From contig JAFQED010000028.1 in NCBI GenBank assembly GCA_017415765.1, forward strand, positions 1 through 64,000: DNA of 64,000 nt, in the 5' to 3' direction. Of the stretch, positions 7,169-15,401 are shown piece by piece. This DNA is from Desulfovibrio sp. GTDB lineage: Bacteria > Desulfobacterota > Desulfovibrionia > Desulfovibrionales > Desulfovibrionaceae. Each line of letters begins with the position of its first letter. Position 1 is the first letter of the stretch. Position numbers and translations under genes: made by a program. The notes under the pieces were generated by a model, which saw only the letters and a program-made list of their open reading frames with translations, was not told where the DNA came from and made no database searches.

Positions 7169-8791
7169 TTAGCGGCCAAACGTACATTTGGGGAAATGGC
7201 AGGTTTTGCAGTCAAGACAAAGACCACCATGCCCAAGACGAGCCAGGTCAGTCCGTCTGATTTCCACATTGGCAAGCAAACGCGGCAAAATCAAATCCAA
7301 TGCGGTAATTTTATAGTACAGCGCACAGGCAGGCACGCCCAATACCTGGGCTTGTCCGATGCGCCCAATCAGTGTCATGGTACCCGGTAAAACCGGCAAG
7401 CCAAACTTGACATGACTGAGGCCAGCTGCCAGAAGGGCCTTGCGCGTCACGTCATCGGGATCCACAGAAAGTCCCGCAGTGGTGATGAGAAGGTCTGCTC
7501 CGGCTGCAAGCAGCTCGTCAAGGGCTGTACCAATAGCCTTGGTATCATCCGGGGCTATACGCTCTCCCACAATGCTGCAACCAAGGTTTTCGGCCTTTTG
7601 CCGGATAATAGGTGCAAAACGATCCTGGATCAGACCCTGGAAAACCTCTGTACCTGTCACAAGCGTTCCAACTTTGGCGGCCCGCATGGGCAAGACCCGG
7701 AACAGCGGCCCTTCATCCAGTAAAGTCATGGCCTTGAGGAAGGCAGGACGCGGCAGCAAGAGAGGGATAGCCCTGCTGCCAGCCACACGCGCCCCCTTAC
7801 GGACAACGCTCATGCTATGGCGGGTAGCGCACATGACATCGGGCAACAGATTGAAAGCTGCCAGCCGTTCACTGTCCACCTCTAGCAGGCCATCCTGCTC
7901 TGCCCTGAAGTTGACTTTGCCTTCGGCGGGTTCTCCTTCAACACTGACGCCCGCACCGGGCATGGCCTCGGCAAAGGCCCTGGCGGCCATGTCCTCATGG
8001 ACGAAATTGGGGTCATCGCCTACAGACTCCTGGGTATAAATATGGTAACGCCCCATTTGCTGCAAACGGCAAATATCACCCACATCAAGACTTTGCCCAG
8101 CCTTGAACAGTGCCCCCTTGGAGGACTGGGGGACTATTTTGGTCATATCGTGCAGGGCATGCTGCCCAATGGCTTCCTCCACCGGCACGGAGGTCAGCTG
8201 CGGCTCCTGGAAGGCAAGGCCCGGCCCCTCCTCATAGGGGCTTTCCCCCTGACAGGAACGACAAATACGCCCAAACGTACCAGGGTACCATTCTCCGCAG
8301 AGCGGACAGCGCACAATGGCCCCCTTGCCCTTGCGGTGCAGGAGTTCCGGGCGGATCTGGATCTTGCTCAAACTCAGCATTTCCATGGCAGATTCTGCCA
8401 TCTCTGCCTTGAGCAAATCCGGTTCCTGTTCGGTTTTGGGCTTTTCCTTCAGCAGCCAAATTCGGGTATGTGGCCAGCGGTCAAGCTTATCCACATCAAG
8501 GCGCACTCGCACCCCTTCGCCCGTATATTTGTCATAGAGGGAGAGAGCGTAGATGCCAAAATTAAAGATACGCAACCAGCCATTGCCCACAGTGCAGGGG
8601 GTCAGCATCTGTACCGCATCGGGCAGACATTGTACGGTTTCCGAAATAGCATCAAAGAGAATGCCTTCAGGCAAGGCACGGCGGGCTTTTTCGACCATAT
8701 AGCCACCAATGATGACTCCGGGAGCGGCATGTCCGTGGAATTGCAATACCTGCTGGATAAATTCCTGATGTGACCATTGACCAATACTCAT
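7169..8791 (-). CDS. FmdE-type protein fused to a molybdopterin-binding (MoaB/MogA-like) domain
   Basis: A 540-residue multidomain protein. Residues 1-190 are FmdE-like, with a FHGHAAPG metal-site motif at 18-25, conserved C55 and C66, and a zinc ribbon (C162, C165, C177, C180). Residues 200-370 resemble the N-terminal region of MoeA. Residues 370-515 are a MoCF/MogA-like domain with LVTGTEVFQG and TTAGLSVDPDDVTRKAL. The tail ends in four close cysteines (C525, C528, C531, C536). FmdE homologues occur with molybdenum or tungsten enzymes; the gene lies 56 bases after napH on the same strand, so a role in molybdenum cofactor supply or sensing for NapA is plausible but inferred. Confidence 0.82.
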   Translation of the reverse strand: MSIGQWSHQEFIQQVLQFHGHAAPGVIIGGYMVEKARRALPEGILFDAISETVQCLPDAVQMLTPCTVGNGWLRIFNFGIYALSLYDKYTGEGVRVRLDVDKLDRWPHTRIWLLKEKPKTEQEPDLLKAEMAESAMEMLSLSKIQIRPELLHRKGKGAIVRCPLCGEWYPGTFGRICRSCQGESPYEEGPGLAFQEPQLTSVPVEEAIGQHALHDMTKIVPQSSKGALFKAGQSLDVGDICRLQQMGRYHIYTQESVGDDPNFVHEDMAARAFAEAMPGAGVSVEGEPAEGKVNFRAEQDGLLEVDSERLAAFNLLPDVMCATRHSMSVVRKGARVAGSRAIPLLLPRPAFLKAMTLLDEGPLFRVLPMRAAKVGTLVTGTEVFQGLIQDRFAPIIRQKAENLGCSIVGERIAPDDTKAIGTALDELLAAGADLLITTAGLSVDPDDVTRKALLAAGLSHVKFGLPVLPGTMTLIGRIGQAQVLGVPACALYYKITALDLILPRLLANVEIRRTDLARLGHGGLCLDCKTCHFPKCTFGR

Positions 8792-8847
8792 GCTCTATCC
8801 TTGTAACCGCCACTTGCGGCAATGATGCTCTCAGCTCAGAAAAGGAT

Positions 8848-9738
8848 TCATACTCGCCATTGCCAGTGCAGTGCTCCCCCCCTGCGGGAACACGCTTTCA
8901 CACAATCACCACACATGATACAATCACGCCGACTGGGCCCAGCCTTGTGACGCGGCTCACAGCCCAGTGAGCAGGCTGCACGGCACGGAACTTCGCCCTT
9001 GCATGTACAGCTTGCCGGATTCCAGCCTACCCGCAGCCCAGGCCAATTTTTGGGCAAAAGCCAAGCAGCCAGCCCTAACATGACCGACTGGGGGCAAATG
9101 TAACGACACCAAACACGCTTGCCAAACAGGATTTCCGCAAGCAGAGCCACAGCAGGCACAAGTAGCCCAAGCCCTGTCACAGCCAGCAGCGATCCCGATG
9201 CAACAGGCTGTTCTGCCACCCGCATGGCTGTCAGCCCTTGCCAAAGCCGCATGGGCACAAGAGAAAGCTCACCCGGCATGGAAAGCAGGGTCAGTAAAGA
9301 ATATCCACTCACGGCACAAACCACAAGGGCCAGTATAAAAATCCCCGCCTTGGAGGCAAAAAACTGTCTTTCCCGGCCAGTCCTTGCAGCAGATCCCCTG
9401 CTGCCTCTACTCAGCCGATGGGCAAGCTCAGAAAGAAGGCCATAGGGGCAAAGCCAACCACAAAAAACACGCCCCAGCAACAGGGCCAACAGCAGGGCCA
9501 GGCCGCCACCTGCAACAAGCCGCCACCCAGGGGATATGCCCGCTGCCACGCCAAGTACCATTGCCTGGACAGCCGAGGCCGGATCAGCAAAAGGGATACC
9601 AAAAAAATCAAGGGCGAACAGGCTGCCTGTCATCAGATGCAGCCCTGCGGCATTGAGCCATGGCAGGGCTGCGAACAACAAAAAAATACCACTCTGACAG
9701 CTTCGCCTCAACATATGTAAAGAGGCTGGAGACATCAT
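8848..9738 (-). CDS. napH: Quinol-dehydrogenase-type membrane ferredoxin NapH
   Basis: A 296-residue membrane protein of the NapH/CcoG family with about four to five hydrophobic segments. Two CxxxCP motifs face the cytoplasm side of the helices, CGWLCPYG and CRYICPQS. The C-terminal part carries ferredoxin-type cysteines (CTCKGEVPCRAACSLGC and CIMCGDCVKACS). The ATG overlaps the napG stop (ATGA) behind GGAGGGGC. With NapG it is expected to pass electrons from the quinone pool or another donor to the periplasmic Nap system. Confidence 0.9.
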   Translation of the reverse strand: MMSPASLHMLRRSCQSGIFLLFAALPWLNAAGLHLMTGSLFALDFFGIPFADPASAVQAMVLGVAAGISPGWRLVAGGGLALLLALLLGRVFCGWLCPYGLLSELAHRLSRGSRGSAARTGRERQFFASKAGIFILALVVCAVSGYSLLTLLSMPGELSLVPMRLWQGLTAMRVAEQPVASGSLLAVTGLGLLVPAVALLAEILFGKRVWCRYICPQSVMLGLAAWLLPKNWPGLRVGWNPASCTCKGEVPCRAACSLGCEPRHKAGPSRRDCIMCGDCVKACSRRGGALHWQWRV

Positions 9739-10250
9739 GCCCCTCCTGTCTTAAGGGTCGGCAAGGCAGAGGCCGGGACGGGGGCGTCCTCAGGAACGGT
9801 TTTCACAGCCTTGATGGGACAGACATATTCACAGACCCCACAGCCGGTACAGGCTGTTGTTATCGCCGGTGTCAAACCGCCTTCCAGCACTATGGCATGT
9901 CCCCGCAGGGGGCAGCGGTCATAGCAGGTCCAGCACATGATGCCACCAGTATAATTGTGGCAACGATCCTTGAGGATATAGGCCCTGCCCATGCGGACTT
10001 GCCGGAGATCTGTCAGTTCGGGATCCAGTGCTCCTGTTGGACAGGCTGGCGGGCATTTCATACAGAGCCAGCAAGGCTGTTTGCGAGGATCAACACTTGG
10101 CAAGGATCTGTTGCGCCCAAAACCGCTACCCAATTCCACCGCACCATATGGACAGGCCGTCATACACTGTCCGCAACGCACACAAAGCTTGGTAAAAAGC
10201 GTTTCATCAACTGCACCGGGGGGACGCAGGGGAGAATGGAACAGACTCAC
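9735..10250 (-). CDS. napG: Four-cluster ferredoxin NapG (no Tat leader)
   Basis: A 171-residue iron-sulfur protein with four cysteine sets for [4Fe-4S] clusters: CVRCGQCMTACP, CWLCMKCPPACP, CWTCYDRCP with an upstream Cys, and CTGCGVCEYVCP. The order matches NapG. Translation begins at a GTG that overlaps the napD stop, preceded by AGGGGGCTT. An in-frame TGA five codons upstream rules out a longer N-terminus, so there is no twin-arginine leader, unlike enterobacterial NapG. It may therefore act on the cytoplasmic side with NapH, or be NapF-like in location. Confidence 0.87.
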   Translation of the reverse strand: MSLFHSPLRPPGAVDETLFTKLCVRCGQCMTACPYGAVELGSGFGRNRSLPSVDPRKQPCWLCMKCPPACPTGALDPELTDLRQVRMGRAYILKDRCHNYTGGIMCWTCYDRCPLRGHAIVLEGGLTPAITTACTGCGVCEYVCPIKAVKTVPEDAPVPASALPTLKTGGA

Positions 10251-10552
10251 ACAAGCCCCCTGTCATCCTTTGCCCGTTTAGAGGAATGATGTGGAGGACA
10301 GGCGATACATCCATCGCTGTCCATATCATCCTCAAAGTTTATATAGGCAACATCCAGTTGCAATACTGATTCCATACCTGCCATACCTTCCAGGATCTTC
10401 TGGATATCCAACGAGGAACACTCCACCACGGCCGCCAGTTTACCCGCGTCCACCTGTCGGGTTTCAACGACTTCCGGCCGATTCTGCAGGGCTTCAAGAC
10501 AACGGGACTCCTGTCCAGCATCAAGGGTGAGTAAGATACCGGCTATGGCCAT
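10247..10552 (-). CDS. napD: Nitrate reductase maturation chaperone NapD
   Basis: A 101-residue NapD-family chaperone, which binds the Tat signal peptide of NapA during cofactor insertion. The ATG at 10552 (MAIAGILLTL) is preferred over one 15 bases upstream because GGGGAGG lies seven bases before it. The pattern of an N-terminal strand, a helix with ALQNRPEV and a second half with the ILEGMAGMESV helix is typical. The last 25 residues are unusual, with a CIACPPHH motif and a charged end. It follows napA across a terminator-like hairpin and overlaps napG by four bases. Confidence 0.87.
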   Translation of the reverse strand: MAIAGILLTLDAGQESRCLEALQNRPEVVETRQVDAGKLAAVVECSSLDIQKILEGMAGMESVLQLDVAYINFEDDMDSDGCIACPPHHSSKRAKDDRGLV

Positions 10553-10565
10553 ATGTTTCCTCCCC

Positions 10566-10611
10566 AAAAAAGAAAAAACCGCCCGCCGTCAGCATTGCCA
10601 ACGGCGGGCGG
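10566..10611 (-). terminator. Terminator-like hairpin inside the nap operon (napA/napD)
   Basis: On the minus strand an 11-bp perfect stem of CCGCCCGCCGT and its complement (10601-10611 with 10579-10589) and an 11-base loop are followed by TTTTTTCTTTTTT (to 10566). This has every feature of an intrinsic terminator, yet the napD ribosome-binding site begins immediately after it. It starts eight bases past the napA stop. Confidence 0.85.
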
Positions 10612-10618
10612 CCCATTA

Positions 10619-12889
10619 TCAGGCTTTGCGGATACGCGCAGCGCAGATTTTGTATTCCGGCTCGCGCGAGGCAGGGTCAGTGGCGTCAAGGAAGAGCTTG
10701 TTCACCAGCTTTGTGGGATCAAAGAAGGGAACAGCGATCAGTCCGGGACGGCAGACATCGCTGACACGCGCCGGCAGAGCCATGCTGTCGCGCCGCGTTT
10801 CCACCATAACCATATCGCCATGCTTGATACCGGCCTTCTGTGCATCTTCAGGATTGATTTCCACAAAGGCGATGGGGTTGGCCTTCATCAATTCCGGCAC
10901 CTTGCCAGTCATAGTGATGGTGTGCCAGTGGTCAATGACGCGCATGGAGGTCAGGTAAAGGGGATATTCGGTATCCGGCTCTTCCGCTGCCCCCTTGTAG
11001 GGGCGCATCCAGACCACAGCCTTGCCATCAGGCTTGCCGTAGAAGAAGACACGGTGCGGATGGTCTGCCGGAACGCAGGGATCCTGACCGCGCACAAAGC
11101 GCAGCAGTGTACCGGGGTGATCTTCACTGGGACAGGGCCACAGCAGACCAGATTCCTTACGCAGACGTTCGCGCGTCATGCCGTAGAAGTCATAGGTAGT
11201 GCCTTTGGACACCATACGCCACTCATTCCAGACATCTTCAGCATTTTTGAAATTGACCAGCTTGGGATCCACCCCTGCACGCTTGGCAAATTCCACCAGG
11301 GTATTCACGGTGGGACGACACTGGGCCGGTGGCTCCACAGCCTTTTCTGTCAGCGAGTACCGCCGTTCGCCACAGCCATACACACCATCCCGCTCACACC
11401 AGAAGGCGGGAGCCAGCACAAGGTCTGCATACTTCAAGGTTATGGCGTCGGGGAAGGCTTCAATACTGACGATGAAAGAGTCTGGATTGGACATGGCCTT
11501 GTGAACCTTGTTCAGGTTCGGCAAGGTATGGGCCGGGTTTGTCTCACAGATGATGATACACTTCACATCTCCCTTGCCCAAGGCTTCAAACAGGGCCACT
11601 GTATGATAGCCCATCTTGGGGGCAATGCGACCTTCAGGCAAGCCCCAAAGTTTTTCCATTTCGGCACGGTGCTGCGGGTTGGCGACCATACGCCCGGCTG
11701 GGAGGAGGTGCGCCAGAGCACCACCATCACGCACACCACCGCAGGCATTGGGCTGCCCTGTAAGCGAGAAGGGGGTAGCACCAGGGCGGCAAATCTGCCC
11801 GGTCAGGAGGTGCAGGTTATGGATGAGGTTATTGGCAGCTACCCCCTGCACACGCTGGTTGATACCCATGCACCACAGGCTCATGGTAGCGGCAGATTCC
11901 GCAAAAAGGCGGGCAGCGGCATAAATCTGCTCAGCAGGGATCTTACAAATTTCCGCAACCTTTTCAGGCCGGTAATCTTCAAGAAACGCTTTATAGGCCT
12001 CAAAGTCGGCAGGCTTGCCATCAAGGCCCATAAAGCTGACATGCCGCTGCCAGAAACGCGGATTGTCCAGCTCCTCATTAAGGATGACCCAGGCCATACT
12101 GTTCATGAGGGCGAGATCCGTGCCGGGACGGAAGGCTATATGCATATCGGCGATGCGCGATGTGTTGGTACGGCGCGGGTCAGCCACGATGATCTTGACA
12201 CCAGGCTCCACCTGCTTGCGGCGGGCAATACGGCGAAAGAGCACAGGATGGGCTTCAGAAGTATTGGATCCTATGATGAAAAAGCAGGTGGCCCTGTCAA
12301 TATCCTCATAGGTACCCATCGGCTCGTCCTTGCCGAAGCTCGTCAGGTAGCCGCCAACGGCTGAGGCCATACAAAGACGGGGATTGCCGTCCACATTGTT
12401 GGTGCCAAAGCCACCCTTAAAGATTTTGTTGGCAACATAGCTTTCTTCAGTCAGGCACTGCCCCGAACCATACCAGGCTACAGAGTCTGGCCCGTAGGTG
12501 TCGATGCTGGTACGGAACTTCTTTGCCATGATGTCAAGAGCTTCATCCCAACTGATGGGTTCAAGCTGTCCCCCCTTCTGCCGACGGATCATGGGCTGGG
12601 TCACGCGCTCCCTGGAGTTGAGCACCGGGATAAGCATGGATCCCTTAAGGCAAAGCAGACCGGCATTGTGGTTGTTGGGATCTCCCTGGATGGCAACAGC
12701 CTTGCCGTTTTTAACACCAATCATCACGCCACAGCCGGTGCCACAGTAGCGGCACACGCCCTTGACCCACTTGTCAGGCGTGTTGGTATCAGCAGCCTGT
12801 GCCATACTGGAGAGGCCCGCGCCCGAAGCCGCAGCCACTGCGGCGGACATGGCAAAACAGCGCAAAAATTCACGACGGGAAGGATTCAT
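10619..12889 (-). CDS. napA: Periplasmic nitrate reductase catalytic subunit NapA
   Basis: A 756-residue molybdenum bis-MGD enzyme that reduces nitrate to nitrite in the periplasm. A twin-arginine leader (SRREFLR at residues 4-10) ends near A33. The [4Fe-4S] ligands are C46, C49, C53 and C80, and the Mo ligand is C173 in RLCMASAVGG. After removal of 33 residues these become 13, 16, 20, 47 and 140, the numbering known for the D. desulfuricans enzyme, which works as a monomer without NapB. GAGGTTGACCAT precedes the ATG. It follows napC-napM. Confidence 0.97.
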   Translation of the reverse strand: MNPSRREFLRCFAMSAAVAAASGAGLSSMAQAADTNTPDKWVKGVCRYCGTGCGVMIGVKNGKAVAIQGDPNNHNAGLLCLKGSMLIPVLNSRERVTQPMIRRQKGGQLEPISWDEALDIMAKKFRTSIDTYGPDSVAWYGSGQCLTEESYVANKIFKGGFGTNNVDGNPRLCMASAVGGYLTSFGKDEPMGTYEDIDRATCFFIIGSNTSEAHPVLFRRIARRKQVEPGVKIIVADPRRTNTSRIADMHIAFRPGTDLALMNSMAWVILNEELDNPRFWQRHVSFMGLDGKPADFEAYKAFLEDYRPEKVAEICKIPAEQIYAAARLFAESAATMSLWCMGINQRVQGVAANNLIHNLHLLTGQICRPGATPFSLTGQPNACGGVRDGGALAHLLPAGRMVANPQHRAEMEKLWGLPEGRIAPKMGYHTVALFEALGKGDVKCIIICETNPAHTLPNLNKVHKAMSNPDSFIVSIEAFPDAITLKYADLVLAPAFWCERDGVYGCGERRYSLTEKAVEPPAQCRPTVNTLVEFAKRAGVDPKLVNFKNAEDVWNEWRMVSKGTTYDFYGMTRERLRKESGLLWPCPSEDHPGTLLRFVRGQDPCVPADHPHRVFFYGKPDGKAVVWMRPYKGAAEEPDTEYPLYLTSMRVIDHWHTITMTGKVPELMKANPIAFVEINPEDAQKAGIKHGDMVMVETRRDSMALPARVSDVCRPGLIAVPFFDPTKLVNKLFLDATDPASREPEYKICAARIRKA

Positions 12890-12943
12890 ATGGTCAACCT
12901 CGTTATTGCTGGCGTATCAAATATGCCGGGCAGAGCGCGGCGA

Positions 12944-13390
12944 TTACAATTCCGTCTTTGTGCTGGGCAGGCGGTACTGGTAAGCCTCACCATGCATGGG
13001 GCTCTGATGGTGCGGATGGCATGTCACGCAGTCATTACGCTTGCCAAACTTGGCTTCCATACGCTCAATGGAAAGAGAATGGCAACGAGCACACACATCA
13101 ACACCAGGCGTACGGGTGAACGGCTGGGATCCCTTGCCATCGGGCATACCGTGACAGGTTTGGCAACGTACAAGGGTGATGCCATGCTTGCTTTCATACC
13201 ATTCCTGCGCATCACGTGGAGTGGCCTTGACATGACAGGTATAGCAGTCGCCATCCATGTTGGGAGCCTCAAGATGTTTGGCAGCCTCACAGCGCACGGT
13301 GGGGAAAGCCCAAGCCATATACATGAAATAGCCGCCTACCAGCACGGCAATGGCCAGCAGGGACAAAAGCAGTGTTTTACAGGATCTCAT
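12944..13390 (-). CDS. napM: Tetrahaem cytochrome c NapM
   Basis: A 148-residue protein with an N-terminal membrane segment or uncleaved signal (residues 5-28) and four CxxCH haem sites: CYTCH, CQTCH, CARCH and CVTCH. It begins inside the napC stop codon (ATGA). NapM is found in Nap clusters that lack napB and is thought to carry electrons from NapC to NapA. Nothing suggests it is damaged. Confidence 0.92.
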   Translation of the reverse strand: MRSCKTLLLSLLAIAVLVGGYFMYMAWAFPTVRCEAAKHLEAPNMDGDCYTCHVKATPRDAQEWYESKHGITLVRCQTCHGMPDGKGSQPFTRTPGVDVCARCHSLSIERMEAKFGKRNDCVTCHPHHQSPMHGEAYQYRLPSTKTEL

Positions 13391-13959
13391 GACCGGCTCT
13401 CCTTCAGTTTCTGTGCAAACTTGGCATTGCGGGGGATGCGCTCGTCAAAGACGGGCAGGTGGGCCAGATTGCGATGGCAGCCTACGCAATTACTGCGGGC
13501 CTGTCCGTTCTTGCCCAGATAATTGTCATGTGCCAACTGTCCCTCGCGAGAGATGGGGCCGTCATTCTTTGCATTCTTGCTCAAGTCGGCATGGCAGGCA
13601 AGACAGTTGGCATCATCAGTAAAGCGGCGGGCAATAGGCTGCATGGCGGCGCGGTCAAGATCATCGCCCCCGTGTACCGAATGTACCCAGACGTCCTTGA
13701 TGCCAAGCCAAATCTTTGCACCAGCCATCCGCAGGACGTTACCGGCGGGGATGTGGCATTGCGAGCAGCCAATCTCCCTGCCTTCAGCATCCCTGGCGTG
13801 GGACGAGAGCTTGAGCTCATCCTGATAGACGCGCATCTCATGGCAGGACAGACAAAATTCATTGCGGGACGTATAGGACATTCCCGCGCCTGCCAGCACA
13901 ATGCACGCCACAAGGACTATGCCGCTCGTGATCCAGAAGCGTTTTCGAGGATACGGCAT
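13387..13959 (-). CDS. napC: Membrane-anchored tetrahaem quinol dehydrogenase NapC
   Basis: A 190-residue NapC/NrfH-family protein with one N-terminal membrane helix (residues 8-28) and four haem motifs, CLSCHEM, CSQCH, CLACH and CVGCH. The Met after the first motif is a known haem ligand in NrfH. It oxidises menaquinol and passes electrons to NapM. It is the first gene of the nap operon; GGAGAG lies seven bases before the ATG. A sigma-54-type promoter lies about 75 bases upstream. Confidence 0.93.
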   Translation of the reverse strand: MPYPRKRFWITSGIVLVACIVLAGAGMSYTSRNEFCLSCHEMRVYQDELKLSSHARDAEGREIGCSQCHIPAGNVLRMAGAKIWLGIKDVWVHSVHGGDDLDRAAMQPIARRFTDDANCLACHADLSKNAKNDGPISREGQLAHDNYLGKNGQARSNCVGCHRNLAHLPVFDERIPRNAKFAQKLKESRS

Positions 13960-14031
13960 GGATTTCTCTCCGTGGCTGAGGGATGGCCCCCTCCCACGAG
14001 GGAACCGAACAAATAAAGTCTTATAGTAATT

Positions 14032-14047
14032 AGCAATTCTTGTACCA
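14032..14047 (-). promoter_or_regulatory. Sigma-54-type promoter of the nap operon
   Basis: On the minus strand TGGTACAAGAATTGCT has the GG and GC doublets at the required 10-base separation and matches TGGCACG-N4-TTGCT at all but two positions. Transcription would start near 14021, giving a leader of about 60 bases with a small CCCTC/GAGGG hairpin before napC. Confidence 0.65.
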
Positions 14048-14082
14048 TAGTTAAACTTTGCACGTTTCTGTGCCCCATGCGA

Positions 14083-14141
14083 GTTTTATGAGGAATAAAA
14101 CAAGAATCATTACCAAAATTCATGGATACAGGACAAATGTC
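14083..14141. promoter_or_regulatory. Inverted repeats upstream of the nap promoter
   Basis: Two dyads lie upstream of the sigma-54 element: GTTTTAT-N5-ATAAAAC at 14083-14101 and GACAAATGTC at 14132-14141 (GACA and TGTC arms). Sites at such distances are typical for enhancer-binding activators or for CRP/FNR-family regulators, but neither matches a consensus I know. The rest of 13960-14300 holds the promoter, a REP-like repeat and a terminator and no gene. Confidence 0.4.
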
Positions 14142-14182
14142 ATAAAAAAAAGACAACCCTGAAGCCGTCTGCTGTAAAGGCA

Positions 14183-14219
14183 AGCGAAGCGACTACCATT
14201 TTCAATGGCAGTTCGCTCT
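14183..14219 (-). repeat. REP-like palindromic repeat, copy 2
   Basis: On the minus strand it begins AGAGCGAACTGCCATT, then GAA, then AATGGTAGTCGCTTCGCT, a slightly imperfect palindrome closely similar to the copy at 3600-3634 but in the opposite orientation. It lies between the pyrophosphatase terminator and the nap promoter region. Confidence 0.6.
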
Positions 14220-14244
14220 AGCCGATTAACCTGCATGATAGTAC

Positions 14245-14275
14245 AAAAGGAGGCCCCGGTAATACCAAGGCCTCC
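14245..14275 (-). other. GC-rich hairpin past the pyrophosphatase 3' end region
   Basis: GGAGGCC (14249-14255) pairs with GGCCTCC (14269-14275) around a 13-base loop and is followed on the minus strand by TTTTGTAC. It lies 26 bases beyond the ppaC stop on that strand, which places it as the ppaC terminator. Confidence 0.65.
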
Positions 14276-14300
14276 GTCAGTTTTACTATGACCTCAAGTA

Positions 14301-15221
14301 TTACTTGAAGGCTTTTTCAAAGTTGGGGACAACCTGCTTCTTGCGGCTCATGACGCCGGGCAGCCACACCGATTCACCTTCAGCCTTGACGCCGAAGGCT
14401 TTTTCAACCACGGAAGGATCATCCGAAACGATAAGCATCTCAGAGCCTTCCTTCATGATGTCGGTCAGCAGCAGGAAGACACTGTGATTGCCCTTTTCGC
14501 CCTTCACCTTGGCGATTTCAGCCTGCAAACCGGCCTTCACGGGTTCAAGGATGGACAGATCAACCACTTCAAGCTGACCAATGCCGACCTTGTTGCCGTT
14601 CATGTCAAAGTCCTTGTAATCGCGGAAGACCAGATCGCTCATGGCTGCGCCTTCCACGGCACTCTTCACCTTGAACATTTCCATGCCAAGGGCCATCACA
14701 TCGTCCACGCCAGCGATCTTGGCAAGGGCTTCCACAGCCTTCTTGTCAGCTTCGGTACAGGTGGGGGACTTGAAGATAACGGTGTCGGACAGGATAGCGC
14801 ACAGCAGAGCACCGGCGATACCCTTGGGCAGTTCCACACCGTAGAAGTCATACATGTTCTTGAGCACAGTGCCGGTGCAGCCCACAGGCCAGATCCAGGC
14901 TTCCAGCGGGGAGGTGGTGGTCACATCTCCAAGCTTGTGGTGGTCAACGATACCAAGCACGGTAGCACTGTCCATCCCCTTGGGGGCCTGCGGCAAATCG
15001 GAGAAGTCAACCAGATAGAGATCCTTGCCAGCCACATCGTCAATGACCTGCGGGGCGGTCAGCCCAAATTTTTTCAGCACGAATTCGGTTTCGGGGGTCG
15101 GTGCACCCTGGGCTGCGGCAACCACGTCAAAGCCGCGTTTGGTGTAAAGGTCGGCAGCAGCGATGGCAGCCACGATGCTGTCGGTATCAGGATTCATGTG
15201 ACCAATAACAAATGCGGACAT
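14301..15221 (-). CDS. ppaC: Manganese-dependent (family II) inorganic pyrophosphatase
   Basis: A 306-residue DHH-family enzyme that hydrolyses pyrophosphate, important in sulfate reducers because sulfate activation releases it. Motifs are GHMNPDTDSI (residues 7-16), LVDFSDLPQ, the DHH triad in GIVDHHKLGD, and LCAILSDTVIFKSPT; the C-terminal DHHA2 domain has SRKKQVVP near the end. The ATG at 15221 follows GGGAGG; a longer frame to 15314 has no ribosome-binding site. The 180 bases upstream to xerC probably hold its promoter. Confidence 0.95.
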   Translation of the reverse strand: MSAFVIGHMNPDTDSIVAAIAAADLYTKRGFDVVAAAQGAPTPETEFVLKKFGLTAPQVIDDVAGKDLYLVDFSDLPQAPKGMDSATVLGIVDHHKLGDVTTTSPLEAWIWPVGCTGTVLKNMYDFYGVELPKGIAGALLCAILSDTVIFKSPTCTEADKKAVEALAKIAGVDDVMALGMEMFKVKSAVEGAAMSDLVFRDYKDFDMNGNKVGIGQLEVVDLSILEPVKAGLQAEIAKVKGEKGNHSVFLLLTDIMKEGSEMLIVSDDPSVVEKAFGVKAEGESVWLPGVMSRKKQVVPNFEKAFK

Positions 15222-15401
15222 AACGGTTTTCCTCCCTGAATGGTGGTGATGGTTGACGTGAGTTTCGTCCTTGTTCTCTTTAGCACAATCTCCTCTGTCT
15301 GCCAAGAGGGCCATGCAAATAAATCTTGCTCCATCCCTGGCAGTGGCAACTTTCTGTTATGCCTGTAGCCCCTGAAGGCTGCCCTACTCCACACGATGCG
15401 C

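Noticed and set aside
10553..12364. A 603-residue plus-strand open frame opposite napA
   Set aside because: It lies wholly antisense to a certain gene and arises from its codon bias; composition is rich in His, Gly and Gln as expected for such shadows.
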